Shown: piece after piece, positions 24,656-34,318 of the stretch
Numbering within the stretch: the stretch's first letter is position 1
How the letters are laid out: every line of letters starts with the position of its first letter
DNA from: CAZEPT01 sp964626965
GTDB taxonomy: Bacteria > Patescibacteriota > Minisyncoccia > Phycocordibacterales > UBA9973
Direction of reading: 5' to 3'
NCBI GenBank assembly: GCA_964626965.1
Contig: CAZVHB010000003.1
Location: 24,357-88,356, forward strand
DNA: 64,000 nucleotides
The notes under the pieces: generated by a model
What the model was told of the DNA's origin: nothing
Seen by the model: only the letters and a program-made list of their open reading frames with translations
Database searches by the model: none
Made by a program: the position numbers and the translations under genes

Positions 24656-25522
24656 ATGAAAAAAACAATCATTTTAGCCATCTGTGTGATGGTATCTCTG
24701 AGTTCAAAAGCTCAGAATGTTGTACTCAGTGCGAAAGCACTGTTAAGTGGGTGTTTAGACACCACCTCTCTGATTATGCACGACACTTTACGAACAAAAG
24801 GGTTAATCCCCTTACAGACACCGTACACTACGGTGGGTAACCCGTACAATTTCAGCCCTGGTGGCAGTGCTGGCGGAGAATTTATCTCTTCGTCTGTATT
24901 AAATACCTCAACCAACAACGCAATTGTTGACTGGATCTTTATCCAGCTGAGGCCAGACACAGCAATTGGGACAGTGGTAAAAAGTCGAAGCGCCTTGATC
25001 CAACGTGATGGTGATATTGTCGATGTTGATGGTGTTTCTCCCGTGACATTTAATGCCCCGGCCTGGAGTTACTACATCACACTTCTCCACAGGAATCACC
25101 TTGGAGTAATGACTGCAGTACCCATACCACTAACAAGTACAGTAACGGATACGGTCGATTTTACGACAGATCCACTGTATGTAAAAAATGATGTACTCTA
25201 CAATACACCAGCGAGACTCATCCAAGGGAAACAGACTCTCTGGCTCGGGAACACAAATCACGACCGAAATGTAAAGTACAATGGAGGCAGTTTTCTGATC
25301 TATCCAAACCAAACCATCAGGAATAACGACAAGGAATTTATTTTCATGGCCATAGGGGGTGCTATTTTTCTTCCGATAAATTCATCTTACAGAGATGAAG
25401 ATGTCAACATGGATGGTAAAATCCTGTACAATGGCCCAGGAAATGACAAGAACATAATCCTCTACCAGCTTAGTGCAGCGGGTAGTAGTAATCTAACCAT
25501 TGGGCAACATACCCCAAACTAA
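24656..25522 (+). CDS. Exported Bacteroidota-like adhesin/hemagglutinin-type protein
   Basis: 288 residues. Signal peptide ending SSKAQ (MKKTIILAICVMVSLSSKAQ), a style typical of Bacteroidota. The mature part is beta-rich, with VVLSAKALLSGC at its start and a C-terminal YRDEDVNMDGKILYNGPGND segment. That segment is a dockerin-like/EF-hand-like D.N.DG repeat found in Bacteroidota secreted hemagglutinin-type proteins. No other function visible. No ribosome-binding site precedes the ATG, again as in Bacteroidota. I infer horizontal transfer. It stands as a single transcription unit with its own promoter and terminator. Confidence 0.7.
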   Translation: MKKTIILAICVMVSLSSKAQNVVLSAKALLSGCLDTTSLIMHDTLRTKGLIPLQTPYTTVGNPYNFSPGGSAGGEFISSSVLNTSTNNAIVDWIFIQLRPDTAIGTVVKSRSALIQRDGDIVDVDGVSPVTFNAPAWSYYITLLHRNHLGVMTAVPIPLTSTVTDTVDFTTDPLYVKNDVLYNTPARLIQGKQTLWLGNTNHDRNVKYNGGSFLIYPNQTIRNNDKEFIFMAIGGAIFLPINSSYRDEDVNMDGKILYNGPGNDKNIILYQLSAAGSSNLTIGQHTPN

Positions 25523-25549
25523 TTTTTTCTACCCCAACCAACAACCCAA

Positions 25550-25577
25550 AAAACGAACCCCTGTGGTTCGTTTTTTT
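25550..25577 (+). terminator. Terminator after the 24656 gene
   Basis: AAAACGAACC-cctgt-GGTTCGTTTTTTT. Confidence 0.85.
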
Positions 25578-25661
25578 AATACAAAAAATACACACACAGA
25601 ATGTGTTTACAAATAATCAATTACATTGTATATTCATATCAAGATTATTCTTTAAAAAGAA

Positions 25662-25712
25662 TTTTGTGATTACAAGAGCCATCAAAGATTGATACTTCTT
25701 GTAATCACAAAA
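25662..25712. repeat. 16-bp perfect inverted repeat upstream of exported-protein gene
   Basis: TTTTGTGATTACAAGA (25662-25677) and TCTTGTAATCACAAAA (25697-25712), with a 19-nt loop, end 11 nt before the ATG of the 25724 gene. It would sequester or mark the mRNA 5' end, or bind a dimeric regulator. Confidence 0.7.
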
Positions 25713-25723
25713 ACTTATAAAAA

Positions 25724-26347
25724 ATGAAAAAAATTAAATATTTTTTACTCTATGCAGTATGCATGTTCCCTCTTACGGAACTCTACGCACAAACAGACAA
25801 AGAAAAAGAAGTTGAACAAAGTCTCGCGATGATGACAAGTGACCAAATTGTTGAAAGCTTTATATCCTTCATACAAACCCAAGTCACACCACAAGAAGCG
25901 ACCGCTCTGATCAAAAAAAAGGTGGTCTATAAACAGCTTCTAAATACAGCCCCGAAAAATGTAAAGATGACATTTATCATTGCGGATTCGGTAGAAAAAG
26001 CTGATCCAGTGATGCAAGGCAAAAGCTACCATCTTGTTTTTAGTGAACTACACACTGAACATAATAAGTACAAGCGATTTATCGCCCTCGATGCCGACTT
26101 AAGTAACATCTTAAAAAACACAAAAAACCTACAAGCACAAAAAGCAATTCAACGTTTTCAACGATATGTTGCAATAATGCAGTGCATAGAAACAATGGAA
26201 GAAGGACGCACGTATGTAGTCATACTCACAGGTAGCTCAGCGTCTGGAGTGATTAGCTTTGTGCATCGTAAAAATACGAATCCCAAAAAAAATATTTTTA
26301 TACATAACACAACAGGTATTAATGTACCAATATTTGCAAAAATATAA
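25724..26347 (+). CDS. Exported protein of unknown function, Bacteroidota-like signal peptide
   Basis: 207 residues. Signal peptide MKKIKYFLLYAVCMFPLTELYAQ, cleaved after YAQ. The mature protein is mixed helical/beta with FIIADSVEKADPVMQGKSYHLVF and YVVILTGSSASGVISFVHR. No motif recognised. No ribosome-binding site is visible, and a perfect 16-bp inverted repeat sits directly upstream. Together with the preceding gene it forms a two-gene island with Bacteroidota traits between the methyltransferase and the propeller genes. Function unknown. Confidence 0.65.
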   Translation: MKKIKYFLLYAVCMFPLTELYAQTDKEKEVEQSLAMMTSDQIVESFISFIQTQVTPQEATALIKKKVVYKQLLNTAPKNVKMTFIIADSVEKADPVMQGKSYHLVFSELHTEHNKYKRFIALDADLSNILKNTKNLQAQKAIQRFQRYVAIMQCIETMEEGRTYVVILTGSSASGVISFVHRKNTNPKKNIFIHNTTGINVPIFAKI

Positions 26348-26361
26348 AAATTAATTTTAAT

Positions 26362-26398
26362 AAAAAAAATCCTTTCAATTAAATGAGAGGATTTTTTA
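26362..26398. terminator. Terminator
   Basis: AAATCCTTTC-aattaaat-GAGAGGATTTTTT, between convergent genes. Confidence 0.7.
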
Positions 26399-26418
26399 TA
26401 TACAATAAACTTCCGAGT

Positions 26419-27519
26419 TTAGTAGGTTTGAATAACAATAACAAGCCCAGAATTGTAGTTACTCACGTAGAGTTTTGTGCCAACGAGTGTCGCATATGAT
26501 GGACCAGTAGAAACTGGGATCACTTGGAGCACACTGTTAGAAACTGTGCTGATCGCCGATACAGAGTTAGAGAGGTTGTTGTTTGTATATATTCGTGAAC
26601 CGACAACTGTAGAAAAATAGTTATGTACACCACCAGTTACTATTGGTGTTGGGAGCACCGTATTTGTCGTTGTATCAATTACAGAGATAGTACTATTTCC
26701 ATAATTATTGACATAGAGTTTTGTACCAACAGACACAGATGAAGTTGGATTTACTCCGACAGACAATGTAGTGATAAGCGTATTTGTTACTGTATTGATT
26801 ACGGCAACTTGATTCGTAAAATATAAATTTACATACAATTTATTTCCAACAAGGGTCGCAGAGCGAGGATATGTACCAAGTGATACAACTCCCAAGAAAG
26901 TACTCGTTACTGTATCGTAAATAGTAATTCCAGGGTAGTTCAAAACTGTATTATCATTATCTCCAATATAGAGTTTCGTCCCAACTGCTGTAATAGTGCT
27001 TGGGTTAATCCCCACATAAATACTTGGAAGGAGGGTGTTCGTCACGGTATCGATGACTGGAATTTCACCAATCCCATTTCCTCCGTTAATGACATACAGT
27101 TTTGTTCCGATAGCCGTCGAAAATGTCGGATAACCACCAATGGTAAGTGTTGTGGTAACTGTATTCGTAGTGGTATTAATCACGGAGACTGTTCCCCCTG
27201 TATTATTCACATAGACATATGAACCAACTGCAGTAAGATCATACGGATGCACCCCCACAGGAATATTCATTATGTTTGTGTTGGTTGCGGTGTCGATTAC
27301 AGAGACAGTATTAGCGAGATAGTTACTCACATACACCTTGCCACCAACGGCAACAGAAAAATGAGCCCCATTACCTGTTTGGATTTTAGTGATAATTCGA
27401 TCAATTTTAACTGATACTTCAGCACCATCTACAATAGCTGGTGTACACATAATAAAAACACAAAAAACAAGAACCACTATACACACTATGTTCCCTAAAA
27501 GGGATTTTTGACTTTTCAT
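26419..27519 (-). CDS. Exported YVTN-family beta-propeller protein
   Basis: 366 residues. Signal peptide or anchor (IVCIVVLVFCVFIMCTPAIVDGAE) followed by seven or so repeats of about 42 residues with the pattern KLYVSNY..NTVSVIDT.TNT....I.VG..P, the YVTN beta-propeller repeat. These fold into a disc used for protein-protein or cell-surface contact. The protein shares its repeats closely with the C-terminal part of the next upstream gene (27613-29352), so it is probably a duplicate that lost the pilin head. Ligand unknown. Confidence 0.85.
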   Translation of the reverse strand: MKSQKSLLGNIVCIVVLVFCVFIMCTPAIVDGAEVSVKIDRIITKIQTGNGAHFSVAVGGKVYVSNYLANTVSVIDTATNTNIMNIPVGVHPYDLTAVGSYVYVNNTGGTVSVINTTTNTVTTTLTIGGYPTFSTAIGTKLYVINGGNGIGEIPVIDTVTNTLLPSIYVGINPSTITAVGTKLYIGDNDNTVLNYPGITIYDTVTSTFLGVVSLGTYPRSATLVGNKLYVNLYFTNQVAVINTVTNTLITTLSVGVNPTSSVSVGTKLYVNNYGNSTISVIDTTTNTVLPTPIVTGGVHNYFSTVVGSRIYTNNNLSNSVSAISTVSNSVLQVIPVSTGPSYATLVGTKLYVSNYNSGLVIVIQTY

Positions 27520-27612
27520 AAGAAATACATTATTTTCCTTTAATGTATTTTACATTACCACAAAGTAATAATTATGTAAATATCATCTATACTATACTGT
27601 TACTTCTTGAGA

Positions 27613-29352
27613 CTAGTTTGTTTGGATGACGCTCACAGTGCCAGAACCATAATTTGAAACATAGAGTTTTGTTCCTACGGCTGTTGAGTAAGATGGACCA
27701 GAGCCCACTGTTACCGTACTTGTTACTGTGTTTGAAAGTGTATCGATAACGGAGACGGTACCTGATGAGTTGTTATTTGTGTACACCTTACTACTGAGCG
27801 TAGTGGAGTATTGCGTGTTGCTACCAACAGAGATAGTCGAAATTACTCCATTCGTAGTTACATTAATAACTGAGACAGTTCCACCATTTTGGTTATTGAC
27901 ATAGAGTGCATTACCCACAACGACTGAGTATGCTGGACTCGTACCGACGGGAATAGTAGTAGAGAGGGTTTCTGTTGACGTGTTAATCACAGCAACTTGG
28001 TTGGTCAAGTTAAGATTGATGAACAATTTAGTTCCTGAGAGGGTTGCTGATTTTGGAACAGAAGGGAGAGTGATAAAGTTAGTAATAATACCTGAAGTTG
28101 TGTCGAGAATATGAACCCCTGGGTTAAATGGATCGGTCTCTGGTATATAAATCTTTGCACCAACAACTGTCAGTGAACCGGAACTACTTGCATAAATCCA
28201 ACTATCATATGTATTTGTCGTTGTATTGATAACTGTAAGTCCAGAAGTATCAGATACGTACAATTTAGTACCGACGGCGACTGCCCATATTGGCATGAAG
28301 CCAACAGTTGTGATTGTTGTTGAGACAGTATCAGTTGCAGTATTAATTACCGATACAGTGTTAGAGCCTGAATTAGGTACATATACATATGATCCAACTG
28401 CAGTAAGTGCATACGGATGACTTCCTACAGGAATAGTTGCAATCAATGTATCAGTTGCAGTATTAATTACCGATACAGTATTTGCATTGTAATTACTGAC
28501 ATACACTTTGGATCCTGCAGCAACAGAGAAGTGAGAACCACTTCCAGTAGTGATAGTCGAGATAACGCTAGGGCCTGAGATTGCACCACCAACAGTGAAT
28601 GAGACATTGGAAACCTGGGTTCCACCCGTAAAGGTTGAGGTGATTGTTATAATTTGAGTACCCGCACTATACGCATTTGTGGTAGTACACGTAACAGTTG
28701 TACTGATTGCCGGACTCGGTGAACATATGTACCCAGGAATTGTGACCACATCACCTATGTTTGTAGAAACGATAATGTCAGGAGTAGTATCAGGAGTTGA
28801 AAACGGCATTGTTGCAGAACCCCCAAGGCTCAACACTGGACCAGTCGCATTATTACAACTCTTTGGTCCTGCTGTATTAAGTAGTAAACCAGGAACTTGT
28901 TTTGAATTACCATCAGCATCAATACACCAATATCGAGAAGGATCAGTTTTCATAGGAACAACAAGAGCAAAAGATGTTGCATCTGAATAGCTACTATATG
29001 TACCTGGAGCAAGCCCCGCATCAGTAATGAGCTTTGTTAATTTTGTGGCCGCAGCGCCTGATGTAAATATATTCGTAAATGGAGTAGATCCCGCATTCGT
29101 CTGACTCATAACTTCAGCCTGAAGACTCTTGAGTGATCCAACACGACGAGCATCTTCCCCTTTCGCGCGTGCTTCTTGGAGTGTTGGAAGAAATACTGAT
29201 GCAAGAAATGACACAATCGCCATAACAATAAGAAGCTCAATAAGTGTAAAAGCCTTTTGATTCATTCTATTGTTAAATCGACACCATTTTTTAGAACCAG
29301 AAAGTGTACAATTTTTGATAAATTTTTTTGCGTAAGATTGAGCTAAATTCAT
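27613..29352 (-). CDS. Type IV pilin-like N-terminus fused to YVTN beta-propeller
   Basis: 579 residues. Residues 30-55 read MNQKAFTLIELLIVMAIVSF, the class III signal and hydrophobic helix of type IV pilins/pseudopilins (cleavage between Ala and Phe, Glu at mature position 5). A pilin-like domain follows (residues 55-165, with SRYWCIDADGNSKQVPG and a C....C pair), then an HYR/cadherin-like segment and seven YVTN repeats (residues 280-579). Two starts are possible: 29352, with AAAGG upstream, giving a 34-residue leader, or the ATG at 29265, giving a short standard leader. A pilus-tip adhesin is the natural reading. Partner of the pilB-M genes at 11-16 kb. Confidence 0.85.
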   Translation of the reverse strand: MNLAQSYAKKFIKNCTLSGSKKWCRFNNRMNQKAFTLIELLIVMAIVSFLASVFLPTLQEARAKGEDARRVGSLKSLQAEVMSQTNAGSTPFTNIFTSGAAATKLTKLITDAGLAPGTYSSYSDATSFALVVPMKTDPSRYWCIDADGNSKQVPGLLLNTAGPKSCNNATGPVLSLGGSATMPFSTPDTTPDIIVSTNIGDVVTIPGYICSPSPAISTTVTCTTTNAYSAGTQIITITSTFTGGTQVSNVSFTVGGAISGPSVISTITTGSGSHFSVAAGSKVYVSNYNANTVSVINTATDTLIATIPVGSHPYALTAVGSYVYVPNSGSNTVSVINTATDTVSTTITTVGFMPIWAVAVGTKLYVSDTSGLTVINTTTNTYDSWIYASSSGSLTVVGAKIYIPETDPFNPGVHILDTTSGIITNFITLPSVPKSATLSGTKLFINLNLTNQVAVINTSTETLSTTIPVGTSPAYSVVVGNALYVNNQNGGTVSVINVTTNGVISTISVGSNTQYSTTLSSKVYTNNNSSGTVSVIDTLSNTVTSTVTVGSGPSYSTAVGTKLYVSNYGSGTVSVIQTN

Positions 29353-29421
29353 ATACCTTTATAATACGTGGAATAGGGTTGTATTGCAAACGACCAGCAC
29401 GGTCTTTTGCACCTTCTATAG

Positions 29422-29459
29422 AGAAAAGCAGGGCGCCCATAGGGCGCCCTGCTTTTCTA
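29422..29459. terminator. Bidirectional terminator, followed by REP-like hairpins
   Basis: AGAAAAGCAGGGCGCCC-atag-GGCGCCCTGCTTTTCT. Next to it, at 29492-29532, are two small hairpins: CCCGAA..TTCGGG and ATCCCGAC..GTCGGGAT. Confidence 0.8.
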
Positions 29460-29542
29460 TGCCTCTTGTTTTATCATTTAGCATTTATAACCCCGAAGCT
29501 CTGTTCGGGATCCCGACTTTACGTCGGGATTTAGCATTATTA

Positions 29543-30541
29543 CTACTTTTCTTCTTCTTTCTTTGAGTGTCCACTCGCATCTACTTCATACGCAGTGTTT
29601 TGTGCTTCAAAAAAGTTTACGAGTTCGTACACATCTGTTGCACCTGACATCCATTTTGCTGGATTGGTTGCGTTGTAGTATTTTGGCATACCGAGTTCTT
29701 CGAGTCTTCGATCAGCGACATACTTCACATATTGGTTCACATAGTCAGCGTTCAGTCCCAAAATTCCATTTGGGAACAAGTCTTTGTTGTATGCAACTTC
29801 GAGATCTACTCCTTCGATAACAATATTTCGAATTTCTTCAGCAAACTCTGGAGTAAGGATTTCATGGTTCTCTTCCAAGATGTTCATAATGAGGTTCATT
29901 CCAAATTTCAAGTGGAGTGATTCATCTCGAATTACCCAGTTGACCATTGATCCGAAGTTTCTAAGTTTATTTCTCTGACGGAAAGAGAGTACCACCATAA
30001 ATCCTGAGTAGAACCAGATTCCTTCCATGACGATATTGGTCGCAACAAGGTTTCGGATGAAATCCTTCTTCCCTTCTGGACTCTCGATATCGAGCGTGAC
30101 TTCTGTCATACGCTTGAGATAGTTTGTGATGAACGCTTCTTTCTTGACCATCGAATCAGTAATCGTGTGGATTTTGTAAATCGTATCGCGATCCATCGGA
30201 AATGTTTCAAGAACGTATTCAAATGCAACACAGTGATTTGCTTCTTCCCACATTTGTTTTGCGAGATAGAGGTGACATTCAGGTGACTTGATATATGGAT
30301 ACACACCGAGCGCAAGCGAACGATTCACAATAAGTTCTGCTGGATTAAAGAATGACATCAAAAATCGTACAGCGTGACGTTCATCTTCGGTCATTGCACT
30401 CCAGTCAGTGAGATCTTCACCGAGTGGAATTTCGTGAGGAAACCAGGTGTTTCGCACAGCTTGGTTGTAGAGTTCGTATGCCCATTTGTAGTGCATTGGG
30501 TGAAGACTTGTGTCTTCTGGTGAGGCTTTTCCTAGTAACAT
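29543..30541 (-). CDS. nrdB: Class I ribonucleotide reductase beta subunit
   Basis: 332 residues. Ferritin-like fold with iron ligands in DWSAMTEDERHAV, MWEEANHCVAFEYVL (E..H) and the second helix pair VMEGIWFYSGF and VIRDESLHLKFGM (E..H). The radical Tyr should lie near the first ligand set (HLYLAKQMWEEANH). NrdB builds the radical cofactor that NrdA uses to reduce ribonucleotides. It starts 30 nt downstream of nrdA in the same operon. Confidence 0.95.
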   Translation of the reverse strand: MLLGKASPEDTSLHPMHYKWAYELYNQAVRNTWFPHEIPLGEDLTDWSAMTEDERHAVRFLMSFFNPAELIVNRSLALGVYPYIKSPECHLYLAKQMWEEANHCVAFEYVLETFPMDRDTIYKIHTITDSMVKKEAFITNYLKRMTEVTLDIESPEGKKDFIRNLVATNIVMEGIWFYSGFMVVLSFRQRNKLRNFGSMVNWVIRDESLHLKFGMNLIMNILEENHEILTPEFAEEIRNIVIEGVDLEVAYNKDLFPNGILGLNADYVNQYVKYVADRRLEELGMPKYYNATNPAKWMSGATDVYELVNFFEAQNTAYEVDASGHSKKEEEK

Positions 30542-30570
30542 AGTAGATTATAGATTAATTAATAACTTCT

Positions 30571-33162
30571 TTATTCGCACCCTTCACAAATATTTGCATC
30601 GTTTGGATCAGTCGGTCCATGAACAGTGATTTTTACTTTTGCTGTTGCACTTGGTACTGCGATTTCAACTAAATCTTCTGTAATTGTTTCTACTGCATGT
30701 GCTTCAATCTTTGCGTCTACAAGCGGTGAAACGGTTTCGAATGTGGTGACAGGACTTACAACTACTCCTTCTTCTTTTGGAGTAAAGAGTCCAGCAAAAC
30801 CACGATGACCCATAGCTTCTGATTTATTCACACGAGTCGTTGATTGTTCAGCTGTATGTGTTGGCTTCATGTGAAGGTAGTATGTTGTTTTCAAACCTTT
30901 CTCCCATGCAGTACTGTATACCTTCATCACTTCATTCACATCACGAATAGAGAGATACATGTTTCGAGAGATTGCTTGGTCTACCCATTTTTGTGCACGA
31001 GCGGCAACTTCGATAAAAGCGAGTGGTGATGTACTAAATGATGTTTTATAAATATCTTTCACATATTGTGGAATTTCTGAAATTTCTTCAATGTCGCCAT
31101 GATTTTCAAGAATTTGCTCACGCACCTTTTCCCAGAGTCCGAGTGCTCGGAGGTCTGATACGAGGTTTGGATTCACTTCAAGATATTTTCCAGAAATTTT
31201 ATTTCGAGAGAACATTTGTGCAAAACGAGGATCGATACCAGGGGAAGTTCCAGCGACGAGACCAATATTTGCATTTGGGGCAATCGCAAGCACTGTTGCA
31301 TTTCGAATCCCCTTCTTTACTTTCTTTCGGAGTTCATCCCAATCAAGTTGTGGAATACCTGCAACAGATTCAACTGGAGTAGAGAAAGATTCACCGCGGA
31401 GTTCTTTGAGTTTCTTGAGTGAATCAATTGGAACCATTCCTTTTGACCAACCTGACCCTTCAAAGTTTTTGTATGAACCACGTTCTTCAGCAAGCTTCGC
31501 ACTCTCATCAATCGCCATGTAAGAAATAAATTCAAACACCTTGTCAGAAAAATCATGTGCTTGGACATCTTCATAAGAAAAACCGAGTTGTTCAATAGCA
31601 TCAGCAAATCCCATCACACCGAGTCCTACTGCCCTGTTTTCACTATCAGCTTTTTTTGCTTCGGCGACAGTAAGTTGGTTTACATCAATCAAGTTATCGA
31701 GCTGTCGTGTTGCTAATCGTGCTGATTCCTCAAGGCGCATCCAGTCGATTTGTTTGTTCACAATGTGACGCGCAATGTTAATAGAGATCAAGTTACACAC
31801 GGCAATATTGTCTTTATCTTGAGGGAGCGTGACTTCAGTACAAAGGTTTGAACAGTGAATTGTTCCAGTATTGTTATTGAGTGCGCGAACGTTGATCGTA
31901 TCTTTCCAAGTAAGCCATGGATGAGATGTTGTCTGGAGTGAGACGAGGATATTCTTGTATTGTTGTCGAGCTGGGAGCTTTTGCCAGAGAGTTATTTTCC
32001 CTTCTTCGGCCATTTGGCAGTATTCATTGTATCTTTTTGAAAATGCTTCTCCGTAAAGCTCAACGAGATCAGAAACTTCTTTTGGATCAAACAAATACCA
32101 GTCTTTGTCTTCTTGTACACGATTCATGAATTCATCTGAGAGATACACAGCAGTATTTGCTGTACGAGTACGTCTGTAGTCGTCTCCTGCATTTTGTTTC
32201 AGATCAAGGAAATCTTGGAAATCGATATGCCAGTTTTCCATGTAGAAACAGAGTGCTCCTTTTTTCTTTCCACCACGTTGCACAGCGCGAACAGCAGAGT
32301 CGATGATATGAAGAAATGGAATCGGTCCAGATGAAATAGTATTGTTTGATTTGAGTGTTGATCCGTTTGCTCGAAGTTTTGTCACAGCAAGTCCAATACC
32401 ACCAGTTGCTTTTGAAAGCATGAGCACATCTTTGACTGTCTTTCCGATATGATCCATATCGTCTTCGACTTGCATCAAGTAACAGTTTGAAAGCGATGCA
32501 CGTGTTGTTCCTGCGCCGATATTTGTTGAACCAGCTGAAAGATATTCAAGTCGTGACATTTTGTCATAGAATTTTTTTGCAACTTCATTTGGATTTTTTT
32601 CAAAGAGTGACATTCCCATCGCAACACGCATCCAAAAGTATTGAGGAATCTCGAGAGGGTTTTGTTTGCTATCTTTAATGAGGTAGCGGTCTTTCATTGT
32701 TGAGAGTCCAGAGTACTTGTAGAGCTCATCGCGTTCTGGTTTAAGAAATCCTGCGAGTTCATCGAGGTTGAATAATGTTCCGAGTTTTGGATCAAGAAGT
32801 CCAAGTTCTACACAGAGTTTGATGTAGTGAGAAAAATGTTCTTTATGAAGCTTATTAAATTCTTCTTTCGTCTCAAAATCCCCTATCGCTTTTTTGTAGA
32901 TAGTTTTTAGGAGGAGTCGTGTCGCAATTTTATCGTAATCGAGGTCGTATTGTGCGTTTTGAAGAGCAGCATTGATAGTCGCTTGGTCCAATTCTTCAGT
33001 CGTAATACCACTATAGAGCGTCAATTCTGTTTCTGACGCGATCTGGGTAACTTTTTCAATTGGATTTTCAATACCAATACACGCACGTTCGATCGATTTA
33101 TTAATCTGATCTGCATTAAATGGGACTTTCTCTCCATCTCGTTTTGTGACCAATATACTCAT
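30571..33162 (-). CDS. nrdA: Class I ribonucleotide reductase alpha subunit
   Basis: 863 residues from the ATG at 33162 (MSILVTKRDGEKV); a start 96 nt upstream would add a stretch unlike the family. An N-terminal ATP-cone (residues 1-95) is the overall-activity site. Active-site cysteines are in LSNCYLMQ, NLCTEVTLPQ and NIAVCNLISINIA. The radical-transfer Tyr pair is in KTTYYLHMKPTHT, and the C-terminal thiol pair is in NICEGCE. It makes deoxynucleotides from ribonucleotides, with thioredoxin or glutaredoxin regenerating the C-terminal cysteines. The 33163-33470 upstream stretch is AT-rich control region without a gene. Confidence 0.97.
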   Translation of the reverse strand: MSILVTKRDGEKVPFNADQINKSIERACIGIENPIEKVTQIASETELTLYSGITTEELDQATINAALQNAQYDLDYDKIATRLLLKTIYKKAIGDFETKEEFNKLHKEHFSHYIKLCVELGLLDPKLGTLFNLDELAGFLKPERDELYKYSGLSTMKDRYLIKDSKQNPLEIPQYFWMRVAMGMSLFEKNPNEVAKKFYDKMSRLEYLSAGSTNIGAGTTRASLSNCYLMQVEDDMDHIGKTVKDVLMLSKATGGIGLAVTKLRANGSTLKSNNTISSGPIPFLHIIDSAVRAVQRGGKKKGALCFYMENWHIDFQDFLDLKQNAGDDYRRTRTANTAVYLSDEFMNRVQEDKDWYLFDPKEVSDLVELYGEAFSKRYNEYCQMAEEGKITLWQKLPARQQYKNILVSLQTTSHPWLTWKDTINVRALNNNTGTIHCSNLCTEVTLPQDKDNIAVCNLISINIARHIVNKQIDWMRLEESARLATRQLDNLIDVNQLTVAEAKKADSENRAVGLGVMGFADAIEQLGFSYEDVQAHDFSDKVFEFISYMAIDESAKLAEERGSYKNFEGSGWSKGMVPIDSLKKLKELRGESFSTPVESVAGIPQLDWDELRKKVKKGIRNATVLAIAPNANIGLVAGTSPGIDPRFAQMFSRNKISGKYLEVNPNLVSDLRALGLWEKVREQILENHGDIEEISEIPQYVKDIYKTSFSTSPLAFIEVAARAQKWVDQAISRNMYLSIRDVNEVMKVYSTAWEKGLKTTYYLHMKPTHTAEQSTTRVNKSEAMGHRGFAGLFTPKEEGVVVSPVTTFETVSPLVDAKIEAHAVETITEDLVEIAVPSATAKVKITVHGPTDPNDANICEGCE

Positions 33163-33464
33163 GACCTGTAACTCATCATTAACCTTCTTGTAAAAAAATA
33201 CATGCGAATCGGTCATCAAAAAACCAAACAAAGAATTCCTCACTTGGTTTGTATGCACTTTTCACACCCTCCTAAAAACTTTAGTACTCTTATTCTAATC
33301 CTTTGCAAAAAAAATGTAAACAAAAAGTATAGTCAAATCACCCGAGAAAGAATATAAAAATGCAAGTCAATACACACTACTAAATAAGGTATACAGTGTA
33401 AGATTTTTTCGGTCTGTCCACAGGTGTTTTTTAAGACAAAAAGTATTAAGATTAGACGCAAAAC

Positions 33465-33504
33465 ATACAAAGAGAGGGCACGCTCCGCGTGCCCTCTCTT
33501 TGTA
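33465..33504. terminator. Bidirectional terminator
   Basis: ATACAAAGAGAGGGCACG-ctc-CGTGCCCTCTCTTTGTAT. It ends the LOG-family gene. Confidence 0.8.
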
Positions 33505-33544
33505 TTAAAAATATCTTCGTTATCAATTACAAAAATCTACTTCT

Positions 33545-34246
33545 CTATCCTCTCACTCTCAATCTCTTAAATAATTCTATCACTTCATCAACAGAATCAG
33601 TCATCAAAAACATATCAGAATCTCTCGGATCAATAAAACCTTGTTCTTGCATCACAGAAACAATAAACTCATACACAGGATTCCAAAAATCAGTCCCAAA
33701 AAGAATAATTGGTGTACGATTTGCCTTATTTGTCTGCTGAAGTGTGAGTACGCCAAAGAGTTCATCGAACGTTCCGTACCCTCCAGGGCACGCAATGAAC
33801 GCATCGCAGGTATATGACATCATCACCTTACGCGTAAAAAAGAATTTAAAGAGCTGATAGTCAGTTACGTACTTATTGATCGCTTGTTCTTGAGGAAGTT
33901 TAATAGCCATCGCAACAGATTTTTTTGGATCTGCTTCAAATGCACCACGATTTGCTGCTTCCATAATTCCCCCACCTCCACCAGTCGCCACAACCATTCC
34001 ACATTCAGAAGTGATACGATACGCAAGCTCTCGAATAGATTCATAATATGGCGCAGTTGATTCCGCACGAGCAGAACCAAAGATAGTAACCATCTTGTTG
34101 TATTTATGCACAAACTCAAACCCAAGAAAAAGTTCTGCTTCGACAGTTTCGAGCATTTTTTCATCGTATTCATTTGCCGCAAGTGCGCGACAAATACCTT
34201 TCATGTCATCTTCGTATATATTTATTTTACTTGTGTTATTTTCCAT
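33545..34246 (-). CDS. LOG-family protein (cytokinin riboside monophosphate phosphoribohydrolase-like)
   Basis: 233 residues. Rossmann-like fold with MVTIFGSARAE near 55, MVVATGGGGGIMEAANRGAFEA near 88, and the family signature PGGYGTFDELFGVLTLQQ near 155. It belongs to the TIGR00730/LOG group, which hydrolyses N6-modified or plain nucleoside 5'-monophosphates to base and ribose phosphate. In an organism that salvages nucleotides this may be a nucleotide-recycling enzyme. TATAGT lies 6 nt before the ATG (leaderless). Confidence 0.9.
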   Translation of the reverse strand: MENNTSKINIYEDDMKGICRALAANEYDEKMLETVEAELFLGFEFVHKYNKMVTIFGSARAESTAPYYESIRELAYRITSECGMVVATGGGGGIMEAANRGAFEADPKKSVAMAIKLPQEQAINKYVTDYQLFKFFFTRKVMMSYTCDAFIACPGGYGTFDELFGVLTLQQTNKANRTPIILFGTDFWNPVYEFIVSVMQEQGFIDPRDSDMFLMTDSVDEVIELFKRLRVRG

Positions 34247-34283
34247 ATAATTACTATATCACCGATAGTGTGTACAGCGAATT

Positions 34284-34312
34284 TTGACTTTTACTAAAGA
34301 ACATGATATAAA
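34284..34312 (+). promoter_or_regulatory. Strong sigma-70-type promoter for a noncoding RNA
   Basis: TTGACT (34284-34289), a 17-nt spacer and TATAAA (34307-34312). Start expected near 34319. Confidence 0.7.
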
Positions 34313-34318
34313 TAGAAA

